DNA of 64,000 nt from a virus: the IMG/VR virus record IMGVR_UViG_3300045017_000165, positions 1 to 64,000 of that record. One strand, given 5' to 3'. The notes below the pieces were generated by a model that saw nothing but the letters and a program-made list of their open reading frames with translations, did no database searches and was not told where the DNA came from. Position 1 is the stretch's first letter. Each line of letters begins with the position of its first letter. Shown here in pieces: positions 62,573 through 64,000 of the stretch. The translations under genes and the position numbers were made by a program.

Positions 62573-64000
62573 TTATTTAGTCCAATAAGGCAGAAGTATG
62601 CCTTCAACTTCCATAGGCACTCTTGAGAGAAATTTCTGACTCTGCTCGATGCCTATCTTTTTATGAAGTTCGTGCGCTTCTTCTGCGTCTTTTTTAGCTA
62701 CATCTAAGACAACTTCGTCATAGATGCTGTTATACATTCTGGCGTCGTAGCCTCGCTTTTTGAATTCTTTGCGAAGCTCGTACATCCAGCACTTGGTCAT
62801 CTCTACGTTGGTAGATTGCACCATGAAGTTTGCGGCTTCTCGTTCAATCTGCGCGTAGATATTTTGTCTCTTCTCATCCACAAGCCTACTTACTTGCCTA
62901 TTGATCACGACTTTGTCTAGATCTCCGATTGCGATACCCTTGTAAGATTTCATGACTTCTTTATACATTTCACCATGGATCTTAGCAGTGTTTGGCGGCA
63001 ACCATCTTCTGCGCCTACCATTAATGTTACTCATGGATAGCTGAGATCTTCCTAAGCGTTTACAATTGTCGAGCCAGTGAATGGCTCCACGGAAAGTCTG
63101 CTTGTACTTCTGTAGAAGCTCGTGGCACTCTTCAATTGTAATTGCATAACCCGCCGAATTAAGTAGCAAGTGTAACCTACCAGCACCACCTCCGTATGCG
63201 AGCATGAAGTTGATAGTTTTAGCGGGAGTTCTTAGTTTCGCGTTCGTGTTCTTTTTCGTTACCTCGCAACCAAACAGCATTGAGGCTACATAGCAATGAA
63301 AGTCGACGCCACTGTTAAAACCCCTGACCATCAATTCGTCTTCCGATTGATCCGCAAGAATTCTTAATTCCGCTCCACTCAGATCAACAGTGGAGATTAG
63401 TCTTGATGGATCCGTTGTGAACGCGTGACGGAATCTTTTATCTCTTGGAATGTTTAGAACATTGATTCCCCCTCTACCAGCAACACGACCGGTTTCTGTG
63501 CCATATTGCCAGAACGCCGGGTGTATTCTACCTGTGGCTGGATTTATGGCGTCTATAAAGTTTTGCCCGTATGCAGATATGGCTCGCATCGCTTCTCTAT
63601 AGTTATCGAGCGCCGGAATCATGGGGTGCTTAATTTTTTTACGCACCTCCTTACCAGTGCTGGTGATCATCTCACCGTCTACAGTGATGCCGTTCCTCTG
63701 CATGGCATAAAGAATGGTTGGCTGGGAGTTGTAATTAATGTCCAGCACTCCAAATAGGTCTCGATCAAAGAATGGTTCAAAGAACGGTTCTAGATTTCGT
63801 TTAGCCTCCTCCGCCTTATCTTGGTTAAACTTCATGACGTCTTTCCAAGCATCGGTGTCAAGTTTTTGACCGAAGTAGGTGATGTCTGCAAACGCTGGGA
63901 GGGCGTTACACTCAATTAGGAAGGTGGGCATAATACCCTCCTTAAGAAGACGGTCTCCTATCTTTTCTCTGAGCGGAATAAGGTCGGCGGTGTCTTCAGC
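62573..64000 (-). CDS. Family A DNA polymerase (5' end outside window)
   Basis: The frame is open to the right edge, so the ATG at 63931 is internal and the gene is partial. The visible 475 residues begin with the last helix of a 3'-5' exonuclease domain ('AEDTADLIPLREKIGDRLLK'). The polymerase domain then follows. Numbered from the 63931 Met: motif A 'VDLSGAELRIL' (Asp183), motif B 'RTPAKTINFMLAYGG' (Arg234 to Tyr246), motif C 'IYDEVVLDV' (Asp405, Glu406; the usual VHDE His is Tyr). The three catalytic acids are present, so the enzyme should be an active replicative polymerase. It heads a leftward operon. Confidence 0.95.
   Translation of the reverse strand, partial: AEDTADLIPLREKIGDRLLKEGIMPTFLIECNALPAFADITYFGQKLDTDAWKDVMKFNQDKAEEAKRNLEPFFEPFFDRDLFGVLDINYNSQPTILYAMQRNGITVDGEMITSTGKEVRKKIKHPMIPALDNYREAMRAISAYGQNFIDAINPATGRIHPAFWQYGTETGRVAGRGGINVLNIPRDKRFRHAFTTDPSRLISTVDLSGAELRILADQSEDELMVRGFNSGVDFHCYVASMLFGCEVTKKNTNAKLRTPAKTINFMLAYGGGAGRLHLLLNSAGYAITIEECHELLQKYKQTFRGAIHWLDNCKRLGRSQLSMSNINGRRRRWLPPNTAKIHGEMYKEVMKSYKGIAIGDLDKVVINRQVSRLVDEKRQNIYAQIEREAANFMVQSTNVEMTKCWMYELRKEFKKRGYDARMYNSIYDEVVLDVAKKDAEEAHELHKKIGIEQSQKFLSRVPMEVEGILLPYWTK

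Noticed and set aside
62573-63931. Complete 452-residue DNA polymerase
   Set aside because: The frame stays open through the right edge and the upstream residues look like the end of an exonuclease domain, so 63931 is an internal Met.

Overview
The window is a 64 kb piece of the genome of a large tailed double-stranded DNA phage. It has no ribosomal RNA, tRNA or cellular housekeeping genes. Genes are packed with 4-base start/stop overlaps. A terminase large subunit, a portal protein, a gp5/gpV-like baseplate spike and many tail fibre genes are recognisable. Signal peptides and lipobox cysteines on several phage proteins, and a proteobacterial-type SSB, point to a Gram-negative host. The spike suggests a contractile-tailed virion. 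I cannot name the host or phage from sequence alone.

Layout. (1) Positions 1-16200 are a rightward tail fibre and adhesin region: modular beta-rich proteins, an expanded family of paralogues, a beta-helix tailspike, a glycine-rich adhesin with a signal peptide, a class 3 lipase, a GIY-YIG homing endonuclease, a truncated fibre remnant and one frameshifted fibre gene. (2) 16200-18700 holds small membrane proteins and a lipoprotein, probably lysis or host-surface functions; no endolysin was recognised. (3) 18700-31800 holds further virion proteins with shuffled domains, a patatin-like phospholipase and a 920-residue protein with VWDE repeats. (4) 31600-55260 is the head and packaging region: portal, a group of small proteins sharing an N-terminal motif (F..GFEKTA), a giant single-chain beta-beta' RNA polymerase interrupted by an intein, the spike, and a terminase interrupted by a second intein. 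Small leftward islands (zinc-finger protein, SSB) interrupt it. (5) 55330-64000 runs leftward: small early-type genes, two lipoproteins, an AT-hook protein, a pair of related small proteins and a family A DNA polymerase that runs off the right edge.

Plus-strand genes tend to have sigma70-like promoters. Leftward genes are preceded by a recurrent GGGTATAAG or CGATATAAG motif, so the two transcription programmes look different. The polymerase may serve one of them.

The most unusual signal is in two gene-free stretches, 56522-56758 and 60928-61441. The dinucleotide AC recurs every 5 bp, with single 6-bp steps inserted so that the mean is about 5.13 bp in both, close to half a DNA helical turn. 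The sequence between the AC steps is not repeated. I know of no described element of this kind. Other strong leads are the shared F..GFEKTA N-terminus on about eight small proteins, a candidate structured RNA at 45638-45735, and the atypical intein placed exactly at the polymerase active site.
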